NCBI GenBank assembly: GCA_016927455.1
Contig: JAFGMQ010000022.1
Coordinates: 1 to 45,973, forward strand
Length of the DNA stretch: 45,973 bases
Origin: Deltaproteobacteria bacterium
GTDB lineage: Bacteria; Desulfobacterota; DSM-4660; Desulfatiglandales; Desulfatiglandaceae
Reading direction: 5' to 3'
Shown here one piece after another: positions 1 through 8,434 of the stretch (position 1 is the first letter of the stretch; each line of letters opens with the position of its first letter). The notes beneath the pieces were generated by a model. The model was given only the letters and a program-made list of their open reading frames with translations. It searched no databases and was not told where the DNA came from. The position numbers and the translations under genes were made by a program.

Positions 1-75
1 AAATATATAAAGTATCAAGAAAAAAGAGAGCGAGAGTCAGAGACTCCAAAATACTAAACAAAACGGGGCAGCTCA

Positions 76-105
76 ACCTTGCCTCCTCAGGAGGCAAGGT
101 ATTTT
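76..105 (+). terminator. Strong hairpin, probable terminator of a gene left of the window
   Basis: An 11-bp perfect stem (76-86 with 90-100) closes on a 3-nt loop and is followed by ATTTTA. A second small hairpin (106-110 with 116-120) follows at once. The T-rich tail on the plus strand suggests termination of a rightward gene lying outside the window. The T tract is short, so the call is moderate. Bases 1-75 show no gene. Confidence 0.5.
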
Positions 106-130
106 ACCCCTTTTAGGGGTTAATTCAAAG

Positions 131-149
131 CCGGGCACTTTGTGCCCGG
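131..149 (-). terminator. Hairpin just after the inositol-phosphate synthase stop codon
   Basis: CCGGGCAC (131-138) and GTGCCCGG (142-149) form a perfect 8-bp stem with a 3-nt loop, starting 4 nt beyond the stop codon of the leftward gene. On the minus strand it is followed only by CTTTG, a poor U tract. It may end that transcript or protect its 3' end. Confidence 0.45.
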
Positions 150-153
150 ATAT

Positions 154-1260
154 TTACTTCCTTCGATTTCCAGCGATAAAATCATCTGTCATCCGGCGGG
201 CTTCTTCATCTGTAAACTGCCTGGGCGGATGTTTCATGAAACAGGCGGAGGGGGAATATAAAACACCGCCTGTCCCGCGGTCAAGCGCCAGCTTGCAGCA
301 CCTTATTGCATCGATTACCACACCGCCTGAATTGGGGGAATCCTCTACTGAAAGCCTAAGTTCCAGTTCAACGGGGATATCTCCGAAGACGCTCCCTTTC
401 ATTCGGATAAAACAGACTTTGTTATCCTTCTGCCATGCCACCCAGTCACTCGGGCCGATGTGTATGTTTTCATCGCTCAATCGCTCAACACCAAGCTGTG
501 ACTGAACCGATTCAGTTTTGGATTTCTTTTTTGAGGCCAGCCGGTTTCTGTCAAGCATGTTAAGAAAATCCGTATTGCCGCCTGTGTTCAGCTGGTATGT
601 CCTGTGAAGTTTAACGCCTCTGTTTCTAAAGAGATTTGCCAGTACCCTGTGTACGATTGTGGCGACTAACTGGGATTTGATGTCATCGCCGATGACAGGC
701 AGTCTCCTGTCACTGAACCGCTTTTCCCAGACAGGGTCGCTGGCAATAAATGCGGGCATGTTATTTTCAAATCCGATGCCGGCCTCCAGGGCGCATTCCG
801 CATAGAACCTCGCTCCTTTTTCAGAACCTACAGGCAGGTAGTTCAAAAGCATATGAGATCCTGATCTCTTCAGTATATCAACAACCTGTTCCATGCCAGC
901 CTCCTTTTCAGAAGACAAAACGAATCTGTGTTTTTCATCATAATTCTTCATGTGTTCGGCAACGCTGTCCAAGATACGGCCCATATTCACTGTTACTCCT
1001 TTTTTCAGGATGTCCCCAAAAAGCAGCCTGGTACAATTCGGGGGGCAGAAAACAGCCTCTGATATGTCTTTCCCGACCTTTCTGCTGTCTATATCAAAGG
1101 CCGCAACAACATCGATATCGCCGGGTTTGTACCCGCCGATATCCCAGTGCATAAAACCCACAGCTTCATGTTCAGGTTTTTTCCTGTAATATTCTATTCC
1201 CTGAATCAGAGCGCTGGCGCAGTTACCTATGCCAACGATTCCTATCCTGATCTTGGCCAT
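154..1260 (-). CDS. ino1: myo-inositol-1-phosphate synthase (inositol-3-phosphate synthase)
   Basis: NAD-dependent cytosolic enzyme that converts glucose 6-phosphate to 1L-myo-inositol 1-phosphate, the first step of inositol synthesis. The N terminus carries the Rossmann glycine motif GIVGIGNCASAL typical of the short archaeal/actinobacterial-type enzymes. The length of 368 aa fits that type, not the roughly 500-aa eukaryotic type. I chose the ATG at 1260 because GGAGGGG lies just upstream. An ATG 10 codons earlier has no such site. The gene stands alone, divergent from a small DNA-binding protein, with no inositol monophosphatase beside it. The product could serve inositol phospholipids or a compatible solute; the sequence does not decide. 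Confidence 0.9.
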   Translation of the reverse strand: MAKIRIGIVGIGNCASALIQGIEYYRKKPEHEAVGFMHWDIGGYKPGDIDVVAAFDIDSRKVGKDISEAVFCPPNCTRLLFGDILKKGVTVNMGRILDSVAEHMKNYDEKHRFVLSSEKEAGMEQVVDILKRSGSHMLLNYLPVGSEKGARFYAECALEAGIGFENNMPAFIASDPVWEKRFSDRRLPVIGDDIKSQLVATIVHRVLANLFRNRGVKLHRTYQLNTGGNTDFLNMLDRNRLASKKKSKTESVQSQLGVERLSDENIHIGPSDWVAWQKDNKVCFIRMKGSVFGDIPVELELRLSVEDSPNSGGVVIDAIRCCKLALDRGTGGVLYSPSACFMKHPPRQFTDEEARRMTDDFIAGNRRK

Positions 1261-1319
1261 TTTCCCCTCCACTGTTTTTCTATGCTGCACATCAGGTGAA
1301 AAGAAGATTTTTCAACTAC

Positions 1320-1348
1320 TTGACAAATGTGACAAAAGGAAATATTAA
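1320..1348 (+). promoter_or_regulatory. Candidate sigma70 promoter for the small HTH gene
   Basis: TTGACA at 1320-1325 and TATTAA at 1343-1348 are 17 bp apart. Transcription would start near 1355, leaving a leader of about 210 nt before the gene at 1564. TGACAAA is repeated at 1321 and 1330 within the promoter. The long untranslated leader is AT-rich and has no clear structure by eye. Confidence 0.45.
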
Positions 1349-1563
1349 TCTATTATAAATAAGGCTATATTTTTTAGTCTTATTGTTTCTGCCTGTTTGC
1401 TTCAAGATTATTATTCGATCGCTTATCACTATTTTTTTTAGAGCCATGTTTACTATCATCGAATGGGTACTCAACGACTGATTAAAATTGCACTTTTTTT
1501 AAACCGGATGGTGTCAAAGGCGGCAGTTTTTTGAAAATATAAACATAGTCATGAGAGGAAAAA

Positions 1564-1842
1564 ATGGTCAAGAAAAGGATTGATGATGCGGTAAGGAAAA
1601 AGGTCTGCAAGGCTCATGCGAGCGGGATCCCAATGAGAAAGATTGCCAGTGAATACGGCATAAGTCTTTCGAGTGTGAGCAGGGTAGTAAGTGAAGGCAG
1701 TTCAAAGAAAGGCAAAACGGGCGGCAAAAAGGCACCTGAATCAGATAGGCAGAAAAGGATTGAGGAGCTTGAAAGAAAAATAGCCGAACTGGAAAAAAGG
1801 GTCCTTGAATTTGAAGCCAAGAGAAAAAATCTGAAAAATTAG
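1564..1842 (+). CDS. Small helix-turn-helix protein with C-terminal coiled coil
   Basis: A 92-aa basic protein. Residues about 8-42 resemble the Hin/resolvase-type helix-turn-helix (AHASGIPMRKIASEYGIS then LSSVSRVV). A Lys/Gly/Ser linker (46-58) follows, and residues about 62-90 form a highly charged heptad-like coiled coil (RIEELERKIAELEKRV). This suggests a DNA-binding dimer, either a small transcription regulator or a nucleoid-associated protein. There is no catalytic recombinase domain, so it is not an invertase. The start is supported by AGAGGAAAAA directly upstream of ATG. Target and family are unknown to me; self-regulation or control of the divergent inositol gene is only a guess. Confidence 0.7.
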   Translation: MVKKRIDDAVRKKVCKAHASGIPMRKIASEYGISLSSVSRVVSEGSSKKGKTGGKKAPESDRQKRIEELERKIAELEKRVLEFEAKRKNLKN

Positions 1843-2178
1843 CGGGAACCTCCTGATATAGATTAATCGGACAGGGCCTTCAGACGGTTACCCTGCAACC
1901 CAATTCAGATGCTTCAGAAAAGATCAGACACTGGCTGTTTATGTGCAATTACAACCAGTGCCCTGATTCCTGCACATTATCCCTTTCCGGCGGAGTGACA
2001 GGATTTCAGTGCCCGTGAATAACAAGGTCGGGGCAGGCTTGAGTCTCAACCCGGAGGAAACAGGTGCCGGGTCTCGGAGTTCCTGTTTCGTAAAAGGAAA
2101 ATAAAGGAAATGAACTGCCACTTATCAGGGCCGCATACAGATCGTTTTTATTCATAAGAAATTATTAAAAAATAAGTT
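1843..2178. other. Intergenic stretch with one hairpin
   Basis: No gene is supported here. A stem GAAACAGG/CCTGTTTC (2057-2064 with 2082-2089) encloses a 17-nt loop, with no T tract on either strand. The last 30 nt before the next gene are very AT-rich. I recognise no riboswitch or RNA gene. Confidence 0.4.
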
Positions 2179-3081
2179 ATGGCAAAAAATATCGCCTCAC
2201 AAGGGACGTTAAGACAGGCCTCGACCGTAATACTTGCGCGAGAATGCCATAGCGAGTTCCAGGTCTATCTTCTGAGGCGCAGCCTCAACAGCGGATTTAT
2301 GTCCGGAATATATGTATTCCCAGGGGGGAATTTATCGCGGGAAGATCATGATCCTAAACTGTTTGAAGCCTGTTCGAGGATTAATTCCAAAGCAGTTTCC
2401 AGGCTTACCGGCAATGAACTCCCTTTTGAGAAAATCTTCCCTTTTGCAGTTGCAGCCATTCGTGAGACATTTGAAGAGGCCGGAGTTCTGATTTCCCTCC
2501 CAGGCGACAATACCGATGTCGATCTTACTGAAAGCCATCGAAGGCGCATTAATGATGACCTTGAAGAAGGGTGGTTTAATGACCTTGTTATTTCAAGGGG
2601 AATGATCCCGGAACTCATAAGTCTCGCAAGGTGGTCGCACTGGATTACTCCGGAACTCATGCCCATGAGATTCGATGCCCGCTTCTTTATTACTATTATG
2701 CCCGATGGTCAGGAATGCATGCCTGACTACAGAGAGACCATAGACGGGATCTGGGTGACACCGGAGGAGGGGCTTATGAGAAACTTCAACCGCGAGATTT
2801 CTTTAAGCCCACCGGCACTGATAACATTGCATGAACTTCTCAATTATTCCACGCTGGATGGGCTGGAAAAAGCGATCGAAATCCGCCAATGGGGCGATCC
2901 TCTGTTTCCACGCATGATTCCTTCACCTGATGGAGCCTTAATCCTTGAACCCTGGGATCCCATGAGATATCTCGAAACTGATATCGAAACTAAAGGACTG
3001 GAAAGCAGGATACTCCCTGTTGGACAGCCGTTTTCCAGGATATGGAACTGTAAAGGTGTCTGGCTGCCTGTCGGGATATGA
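2179..3081 (+). CDS. NUDIX hydrolase, NUDT7/NUDT19 (CoA-diphosphatase-like) type
   Basis: A 300-aa NUDIX-fold protein. The Nudix box is split: the glycines are in VFPGG (residues 46-50), and the REUXEE part is RETFEEAG (95-102). About 30 extra residues lie between them compared with the canonical spacing, as in peroxisomal NUDT7/NUDT19 enzymes that cleave CoA and acyl-CoA to phosphopantetheine and ADP. That relation suggests CoA-ester or nucleotide-sugar diphosphatase activity, but substrate is not proven. No good Shine-Dalgarno site precedes the ATG at 2179. The start is kept because the conserved fold begins soon after (STVILAR). Monocistronic. Confidence 0.8.
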   Translation: MAKNIASQGTLRQASTVILARECHSEFQVYLLRRSLNSGFMSGIYVFPGGNLSREDHDPKLFEACSRINSKAVSRLTGNELPFEKIFPFAVAAIRETFEEAGVLISLPGDNTDVDLTESHRRRINDDLEEGWFNDLVISRGMIPELISLARWSHWITPELMPMRFDARFFITIMPDGQECMPDYRETIDGIWVTPEEGLMRNFNREISLSPPALITLHELLNYSTLDGLEKAIEIRQWGDPLFPRMIPSPDGALILEPWDPMRYLETDIETKGLESRILPVGQPFSRIWNCKGVWLPVGI

Positions 3082-3485
3082 AGGTTGCAATCTGTCTCTT
3101 TACGAATTTGACAAATATTGAAGGCTGAAACATCCAGAGGCAAAACCGGCATGAAACTGGACGCTCCCGCGCTGTTCCTGGATTTTGTAGAAAAAGAGGC
3201 CTGTTTTTTTAAATGTCGACCTGTCATTCCTGTGTCAGAGTCAAGACCTTCAACTTCGATTCCATGATCAATAATACATGCAGATTTCATTTTGTTCCCG
3301 GCTGCAGGGGGAACAATTTTTCCGGAAAGCTAGGGTTTTTAGATATCGCCTGTTGTTAAAAAGATGCAGGAGGCGGCTCCTGATTTTGACGATCCAGTTA
3401 AATTCGGAATGGTGCTCCATGTCTTTGCTGACTCTTTTTCACACCAGGTTTTTTCAGGCCTTTTGAGCAAGGTAAACGAAAAGCA
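3082..3485. other. Convergent intergenic stretch with a weak terminator
   Basis: The stem CAGGAG/CTCCTG (3367-3372 with 3377-3382, loop GCGG) followed by ATTTT may terminate the NUDIX transcript. A 38-codon frame (3151-3267) begins at an ATG but has a poor ribosome site and no recognisable sequence, so I do not call it. Nothing else is supported. Confidence 0.35.
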
Positions 3486-4601
3486 TTAACATGCAGTGTC
3501 TTCCCAAAGACAATGAAGTCCCTGTCCATCAATAACGGATCTCAGGCAAAGGTTGTCGGAAAGGCATGCAGCCCTGGCTGTGTAACCGGACTTCCAGCGC
3601 AATATGAGGCGGGGCTCGCGTATCAGGGGACGGCACAGGGAAATGTAATCGGTTATTCCTTCCTCAACAAGGGCTTCAGCAACCTGAAATGAACGGATAC
3701 CGCCTACAAGCATCAGGGGAATCCCAACCTCCTGTTTGTATTTTGCCGCAGCAGATTTATAGTATGCTTCATCACCTGATTCTGTCCGGCCTTTTCTAAA
3801 GGCGCGGTATCTGCCGGAATAAGGTGTGCCGCCGCTTAATTCGATGGAATCCATACCGTTTTTTTCAAGCATACGGGCGACGTAAAGCATTTCTTCCTGT
3901 GAAAGACCTCCATCCACAAAATCCTCAGAATTTATCTTTATCATAAGCGGATAGTTTCTCCCCGCTGAGGCCCTTATGCGCTCAACTACTTCAAGAATGA
4001 TCCGGGATCTGTTTACAATATCTCCCCCGTATTTATCACCTCTCTTATTGTAAAAGGGCGAAAGAAACTGACTCAGCAGATACCCGTGAGCAGCATGTAT
4101 CTGAATTCCGTCAAACCCCGCTTTCCTTGCTCTGGCAGCGCCTTCTCCAAACATATCAACTGTTTCTTGGATATCCCTGATTGACATCTCCCTGCACAGC
4201 AGTCCATTTTCATCTTCCATCCTTGACGGTCCGGCAGCTTCTGACCCTGTCAGTGAATAAGGCGCATGACACCCTGCATGGGCAAGCTGCAGGACAACCC
4301 TGCCTCCGGCCTTATGCACGGCATCGGCCATTCCTGCAAGGCCCGTGAGCAGTTTTTCGCTGTAAATACCCAGCTGTCTTGGACCTGCCTGTCCTCTTTT
4401 GCTCACATAGGCATGACCGGTTATAATCAGTCCAACTTCACCGCGAGCGAGCTCAACCATCAAATCAATAAGCCTTTCTGTACATGATCCGTCATCCCCT
4501 GCCATGCCTTCCCATGTGGCTGAACGGACAAAGCGGTTTTCCAGAACCAAACCGTTAATCGATGTCGTGTCAAACAGACCGGCCTTCTTTCTTTCACCCA
4601 T
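3486..4601 (-). CDS. Old Yellow Enzyme family FMN oxidoreductase (NADH:flavin oxidoreductase)
   Basis: A 371-aa TIM-barrel flavoprotein. The N terminus LFDTTSINGLVLENRFVRSA matches the OYE start, where the conserved strand binds FMN. HAAHGYLLSQFLSP, about halfway, is the signature of the group containing 2,4-dienoyl-CoA reductase-like and enoate reductases, with the His-x-x-His pair that binds the substrate carbonyl. The length corresponds to the barrel alone; the C-terminal 4Fe-4S/FAD modules of dienoyl-CoA reductase are missing. It probably reduces an activated C=C bond with NAD(P)H. ATG at 4601 is preceded by AGGAGG at 11 nt. Two upstream ATGs (4646, 4625) lack a site. Confidence 0.85.
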   Translation of the reverse strand: MGERKKAGLFDTTSINGLVLENRFVRSATWEGMAGDDGSCTERLIDLMVELARGEVGLIITGHAYVSKRGQAGPRQLGIYSEKLLTGLAGMADAVHKAGGRVVLQLAHAGCHAPYSLTGSEAAGPSRMEDENGLLCREMSIRDIQETVDMFGEGAARARKAGFDGIQIHAAHGYLLSQFLSPFYNKRGDKYGGDIVNRSRIILEVVERIRASAGRNYPLMIKINSEDFVDGGLSQEEMLYVARMLEKNGMDSIELSGGTPYSGRYRAFRKGRTESGDEAYYKSAAAKYKQEVGIPLMLVGGIRSFQVAEALVEEGITDYISLCRPLIREPRLILRWKSGYTARAACLSDNLCLRSVIDGQGLHCLWEDTAC

Positions 4602-4819
4602 AATTGCTTTTTCCTCCTGATTCATTTTTTCTATTGATGTTTTCATAAAAAGTCAATCGCTGTGTCGTTAGAATCAGAATCTGCTTTATTCTGCTGCAGG
4701 CAGAGCATGGGGCATGTTCCTTATTGTACCTTAAACCACATAGTGATATCCTTTCAATATGGCCAGGTCATTGTAAAGACCTGATCAATCTTGCGGCTTT
4801 TTACCCTGGGAGCTTGATT

Positions 4820-5767
4820 TTGAAAAGATATCGGGACCTTAACAACTATCTGAAAGAGATGTTCGGTGAACGTATTCAGAAGATTCCCCTGGATGCAGGG
4901 CTGTCCTGCCCCAACCGCGACGGGACCCTCTCCTTAAAGGGCTGTATCTTTTGTGACGGACGTGGCTCCGGAACAGGGGCCTTTTTAAAAAAAGGCCTTT
5001 CTATTGACGAGCAGATTTCCAATGCAAGGGGGTTTCTGGGAAGGCGCTACAAGGCAAAGAAATTCATAGCCTATTTTCAATCCTTTTCCAACACATATGC
5101 CCCTGTTTCCCGTCTTAAGAATCTTTACGATCAGGCCGTGTCCCATGACGATGTGGTGGGTCTATCCGTAGCTACAAGGCCTGACTGCGTAAGCGCTGAC
5201 ATATTCAGGCTTTTAACCTCATATAAGAAGGACAGACTTGTCTGGATTGAGCTTGGTCTTCAGTCCATACACGACAAAACCCTTGAGCTGATTAACCGTG
5301 GTCATGATGCAGAATGTTTCAGGCAAAGTGTACTTGCCGCCAGTAAATACGGGCTGGATGTATGTGCTCATGTAATTCTTGGACTGCCTGGAGAAGACCG
5401 CGAAATGATGCTGCAGACGGCGCGTTTTATCTCATGGCTTCCAATACAGGGGATAAAGATACATCTCCTTTATGTAGTGGAGGGTACGCCTCTTGCCGAT
5501 CTTTACAATGCAGGTGAATTCCGCTGTCTTGATCAGAAGGAATATGTGGAGACAGTATCGGACTTTCTGGAGCTTCTGCCCCCGGAGATGGTTATCCACA
5601 GATTGACAGGAGACCCTGTGAAAAAGGAACTTATTGCACCCGAATGGGCCAGGGAAAAAACCAGAACTCTGATCATGATAAATGAATTGCTGGAGAGAAA
5701 GAAGACATGGCAGGGTAGGTTATACAGCAAAACAGGCCATCTCTTGTCAGGTGAAGAAGAATCTTAA
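4820..5767 (+). CDS. Radical SAM protein, TIGR01212/YhcC family
   Basis: A 315-aa protein that begins RYRDLNNYLKEMFGER, the usual start of this family. The iron-sulfur ligands are C30, C42 and C45 (CPNRDG...GCIFC), the widely spaced cluster typical of TIGR01212. The SAM-binding barrel motifs follow, such as VGLSVATRPDC. The reaction is unknown for the family; links to tRNA or other RNA modification are only proposed. I chose the TTG at 4820 because GGGAG sits 7 nt upstream and family homology begins exactly there. An ATG at 4724 would add 32 non-conserved residues. Convergent with fabD. Confidence 0.88.
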   Translation: MKRYRDLNNYLKEMFGERIQKIPLDAGLSCPNRDGTLSLKGCIFCDGRGSGTGAFLKKGLSIDEQISNARGFLGRRYKAKKFIAYFQSFSNTYAPVSRLKNLYDQAVSHDDVVGLSVATRPDCVSADIFRLLTSYKKDRLVWIELGLQSIHDKTLELINRGHDAECFRQSVLAASKYGLDVCAHVILGLPGEDREMMLQTARFISWLPIQGIKIHLLYVVEGTPLADLYNAGEFRCLDQKEYVETVSDFLELLPPEMVIHRLTGDPVKKELIAPEWAREKTRTLIMINELLERKKTWQGRLYSKTGHLLSGEEES

Positions 5768-5811
5768 CGAGTATGATATTCAAAAAGTGTTTATAGACTC
5801 TCATTGGCCTG

Positions 5812-6756
5812 TCATGGCTTGATTCCTTCGAGAAAGGTCTGCAGGCTGTCAATGTCCTGAATACTGTATACTTTGGCCTGATTGTCTGCAGGAAGGGTCT
5901 TCTTTAACATCCCGGAAAGGACCTTGCCGGGGCCTATCTCAACAAAACAGTCCACACCGTCCCGGACCATCTTTTGAATGATATCATACCATCTGACAGA
6001 AGATACGAGTTGTTCAGCCATAATATCCTTTATCCTGTCAGGATTGTTTTCTTCTTCGGCTGAGGCATTAAAAAGTATGGAAGACGCAGGGCTTTTAAAG
6101 GGAATCTGCTCCATGAACTCCCTGAATTCATGTACAGCGCCTTCCATCAGCCTTGAATGCCAGGCGCCGCTTACCCTTAGGGGAACAGCCTTTCCCTTCT
6201 TTTCCTTTACAATCTGAACCGCACGGGATACCGCCGCATCTTCTCCTGTGATCACAATCTGTTCGGCAGTATTATGATTTGCAACAGAAAGAGCATGCCC
6301 ACTGGCTGCAGCAGCCACAATATCCATGACGGAGTCTATATCCATTCCTATCACGGCTGCCATCGATCCGGGATTACGGACAGCCTCTCTGTGCATCAGT
6401 TCCCCTCTTTTCTGGACAAGGCGCAGTGCATCATGGGTGCTGACTATGCCTGATGACACAAGAGCCCCATATTCGCCGAGGCTGTGCCCGCAAGAAACGT
6501 CCGGGAAAATACCTGATTCGGTTAATGCTGCAAGACAGGCCAGACTGACACTGGTGATAGCAGGCTGGAGATTTACGGTAAGAGTCAATTCACTCATAGG
6601 ACCTTCAAAACACAGTTCTGAGATGGGTCTTCCGCAGATCTGATCAACCTTTTCAAAAATTGACCTGATTTCACGGGACCGGTCTGCCAGGTCCCTGCCC
6701 ATTCCTATGAATTGCGAACCCTGACCCGGGAACAGAAATCCTGTCTTTTTATTCAT
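5812..6756 (-). CDS. fabD: Malonyl-CoA:ACP transacylase
   Basis: Transfers malonyl from CoA to acyl carrier protein for fatty-acid elongation, in the cytosol. At 314 aa it is the normal size. GQGSQ (11-15) forms the oxyanion region, the nucleophile is S92 in GHSLGEYGAL, and the catalytic His is H200 in GAWHSR. It ends a leftward group after an unknown 185-aa gene (25 nt apart) and is not beside fabH, fabG or acpP, which is less common than the fab-cluster arrangement. Confidence 0.95.
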   Translation of the reverse strand: MNKKTGFLFPGQGSQFIGMGRDLADRSREIRSIFEKVDQICGRPISELCFEGPMSELTLTVNLQPAITSVSLACLAALTESGIFPDVSCGHSLGEYGALVSSGIVSTHDALRLVQKRGELMHREAVRNPGSMAAVIGMDIDSVMDIVAAAASGHALSVANHNTAEQIVITGEDAAVSRAVQIVKEKKGKAVPLRVSGAWHSRLMEGAVHEFREFMEQIPFKSPASSILFNASAEEENNPDRIKDIMAEQLVSSVRWYDIIQKMVRDGVDCFVEIGPGKVLSGMLKKTLPADNQAKVYSIQDIDSLQTFLEGIKP

Positions 6757-6781
6757 AATTCAATGTCTCCGCTATTCAGGT

Positions 6782-7339
6782 CTACTGTTTCTGGGGTTCG
6801 CCTATTTTCCTGCGGATCATCAGATCAAGTTCGATTTCATATTCCCTCGAACCAGGTACCAGTGATTTATTTCTGTCCAGTTGCGCCTTAACCTCTTCTT
6901 CCGCCCTGTCAAACTGAATTTCGACCTGGCTGAAAACCCCATTCACTGTACGGTATATTTCCAGGTCGGTACCATAAATATCGATCACATTAGGATCGTT
7001 GATAATGATTTCCATGATGTACTGGGTCATATAAAGAGAATATGGATTGGGGCGGCTTACAAGGTCGCGGATCGGGGCAACAAAATAATTATGATCAAAC
7101 TCTGAACTGTTCAGTGCCTTCTTAAGGCCCTTTAAGACGGCTTCGGAAACGGCGACAGGGTTTTCGCTTTCAATGATCTTTTCCATGAGAAGAGTCTGGG
7201 ACAATTTCCTGTGGATTTCAGGCAGCTTGAACCTTAAAAACCTTTCGCGCTGAAAGGCCTGCTGTTTCTCCAGCCTTTCGATCCTGTTAATGAGTTTGTT
7301 GTGGACTCTTCCTGTATCCCTGTGTTCCATATACCACAC
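6782..7339 (-). CDS. Unrecognised 185-aa protein upstream of fabD
   Basis: I do not recognise a family. The N-terminal 45 residues are strongly charged and helical (IERLEKQQAFQRERFLRF), likely coiled coil. The centre has NPYSLYMTQYIMEIIIND followed by PNVIDIYGTDLEIYRTVN, a compact alpha/beta region. The C terminus is acidic/basic and helical (RAEEEVKAQLDRNK). There is no signal peptide and no membrane segment. The start is GTG at 7339, or possibly the ATG at 7330; neither has a strong ribosome site. Spacing of 25 nt to fabD and 32 nt to fmdB suggests one transcript. Cytosolic by inference. Confidence 0.7.
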   Translation of the reverse strand: MWYMEHRDTGRVHNKLINRIERLEKQQAFQRERFLRFKLPEIHRKLSQTLLMEKIIESENPVAVSEAVLKGLKKALNSSEFDHNYFVAPIRDLVSRPNPYSLYMTQYIMEIIINDPNVIDIYGTDLEIYRTVNGVFSQVEIQFDRAEEEVKAQLDRNKSLVPGSREYEIELDLMIRRKIGEPQKQ

Positions 7340-7371
7340 TGATAATCAGAATAATGAATACCTGTTACTGT

Positions 7372-7680
7372 TTATTCCGCTGTGTCCGATGACGAATTAT
7401 TTTTGCCGGAACTGTCTGCCGAAGAACTGGCCTCGGCTTTAGGACTGTCCATTTTGCCTTTTGAGTTATCTTTTTTGTTTCCTCTGAAATTTGCAGAGGT
7501 CTTGGATGCATAATCAGTCACGTACCAGCCGGACCCCTTAAGGTGAAAGCTGTTCTGTGATATAAGTTTTCTGAGTCTGCCCCTGCATTCCCCGCATTCC
7601 GTAAGCGGTGGATCAGAAAATTTCTGTATGGCCTCGGTCTGATGACCGCATTCAGTGCATTCATATTCATAAATCGGCAT
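7372..7680 (-). CDS. FmdB-family zinc ribbon protein
   Basis: A 102-aa protein. MPIYEYECTECGH and ECGEC place four zinc-ligand cysteines at C8, C11, C29 and C32, the classic FmdB-type putative regulatory zinc ribbon. The pattern GSGWYVTDYA after the ribbon is also family-typical. The C-terminal third is a low-complexity Lys/Ser/Asp tail. The name comes from a gene of formamidase/amidase operons, but function is unproven in general. The ATG at 7680 is chosen because GGAGG is 8 nt upstream; an in-frame ATG two codons earlier is too close to that site. It lies between two unknown genes on the same strand. Confidence 0.88.
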   Translation of the reverse strand: MPIYEYECTECGHQTEAIQKFSDPPLTECGECRGRLRKLISQNSFHLKGSGWYVTDYASKTSANFRGNKKDNSKGKMDSPKAEASSSADSSGKNNSSSDTAE

Positions 7681-7715
7681 ATTCATTCACCTCCGTTCTA
7701 TTGCCGTAAAACAAT

Positions 7716-8246
7716 TCAGCTGACGACCATCTCACATACCCTGTGATCTTTGTATAAATCAAGGACATAATTCAACTCCGGAATCGAAATGTCTTCCAGT
7801 ATCTCATAAGTCATTGAATGTACAATCTTCTCTTCTTTGTCTCTTTCTTCTCCAGAGGCATCAAATCTCCGGAAAAAATTGCAGAATCTTACTATATGAA
7901 CCAGTTCATGGGTAAGTATGTAAACCAGAAGAGATAGCAACTTCAGTTTGTTGTCCCTTCTCAGGGCCTTGATTATCTGATGATCCTGCAGACAGATATA
8001 ATAAAAATCCCTCTTTTTTGTCCTGGATTCGAATGCTTCGCCTGCCCTTGTTCCCTTGTTCAGCATTGCAAAGGCATGCCTGCTGATCTCATCATCGGCA
8101 AGTGAATTAAGGGTCTTAACGTCATACTGATTTCTCTTCCACTGGCTGGAGGAGAACTTGAAAAAATTGCCTGTTGTGTCTTCTGCAATATCAAGGGCAT
8201 CACTAACAATAATAAGATCTTGACTTTTGAACGAACTGAGCGCCAT
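7716..8246 (-). CDS. Unknown protein with a possible metallopeptidase HExxH motif
   Basis: A 176-aa protein with no signal peptide. LTHELVHIVRF places H113-E114-x-x-H117 on a predicted hydrophobic helix, as in gluzincin zinc peptidases. Candidate third ligands are E149 or H143 in the following helix (KIVHSMTYEIL). The preceding LLSLLVYI helix fits such a fold. No named family is recognised, and HExxH can occur by chance, so activity is inference. ATG at 8246 is preceded by GAGG at 8 nt. It is the first protein gene after the tRNA on the same strand, 30-odd nt before fmdB. Confidence 0.65.
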   Translation of the reverse strand: MALSSFKSQDLIIVSDALDIAEDTTGNFFKFSSSQWKRNQYDVKTLNSLADDEISRHAFAMLNKGTRAGEAFESRTKKRDFYYICLQDHQIIKALRRDNKLKLLSLLVYILTHELVHIVRFCNFFRRFDASGEERDKEEKIVHSMTYEILEDISIPELNYVLDLYKDHRVCEMVVS

Positions 8247-8434
8247 CAGAAAACCTCAATACCCTTTTTGGATTCAGCCATGAAGATGATAAGACCTGTT
8301 ACAGAAATGTCAATACGGGGAAGCATCACCTGAAAGAAATTACCTGCTTAAAATCCTCACAAGAAAAACCGTTTTGTAATAAACGGTCTTCATTCGAATC
8401 CAAAATGTCAACTGAGGATATGAACTGCTCCTGC

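Noticed and set aside
2030-2095. Possible riboswitch upstream of the NUDIX gene
   Set aside because: One 8-bp stem only; no match to any riboswitch core I can recognise.
1939-2121. 60-codon minus-strand frame in the gap before the NUDIX gene
   Set aside because: No ribosome site, no recognisable sequence, composition like non-coding DNA.
3151-3267. 38-codon plus-strand frame (begins MKLDAPALFLDFVEKEACFF)
   Set aside because: Looks faintly protein-like but has a poorly spaced ribosome site, no family and no partner; not enough to call.
2844-3290. 148-codon minus-strand frame across the NUDIX gene end
   Set aside because: It overlaps the well-supported NUDIX gene by over 200 nt, has no ribosome site and no protein-like pattern.
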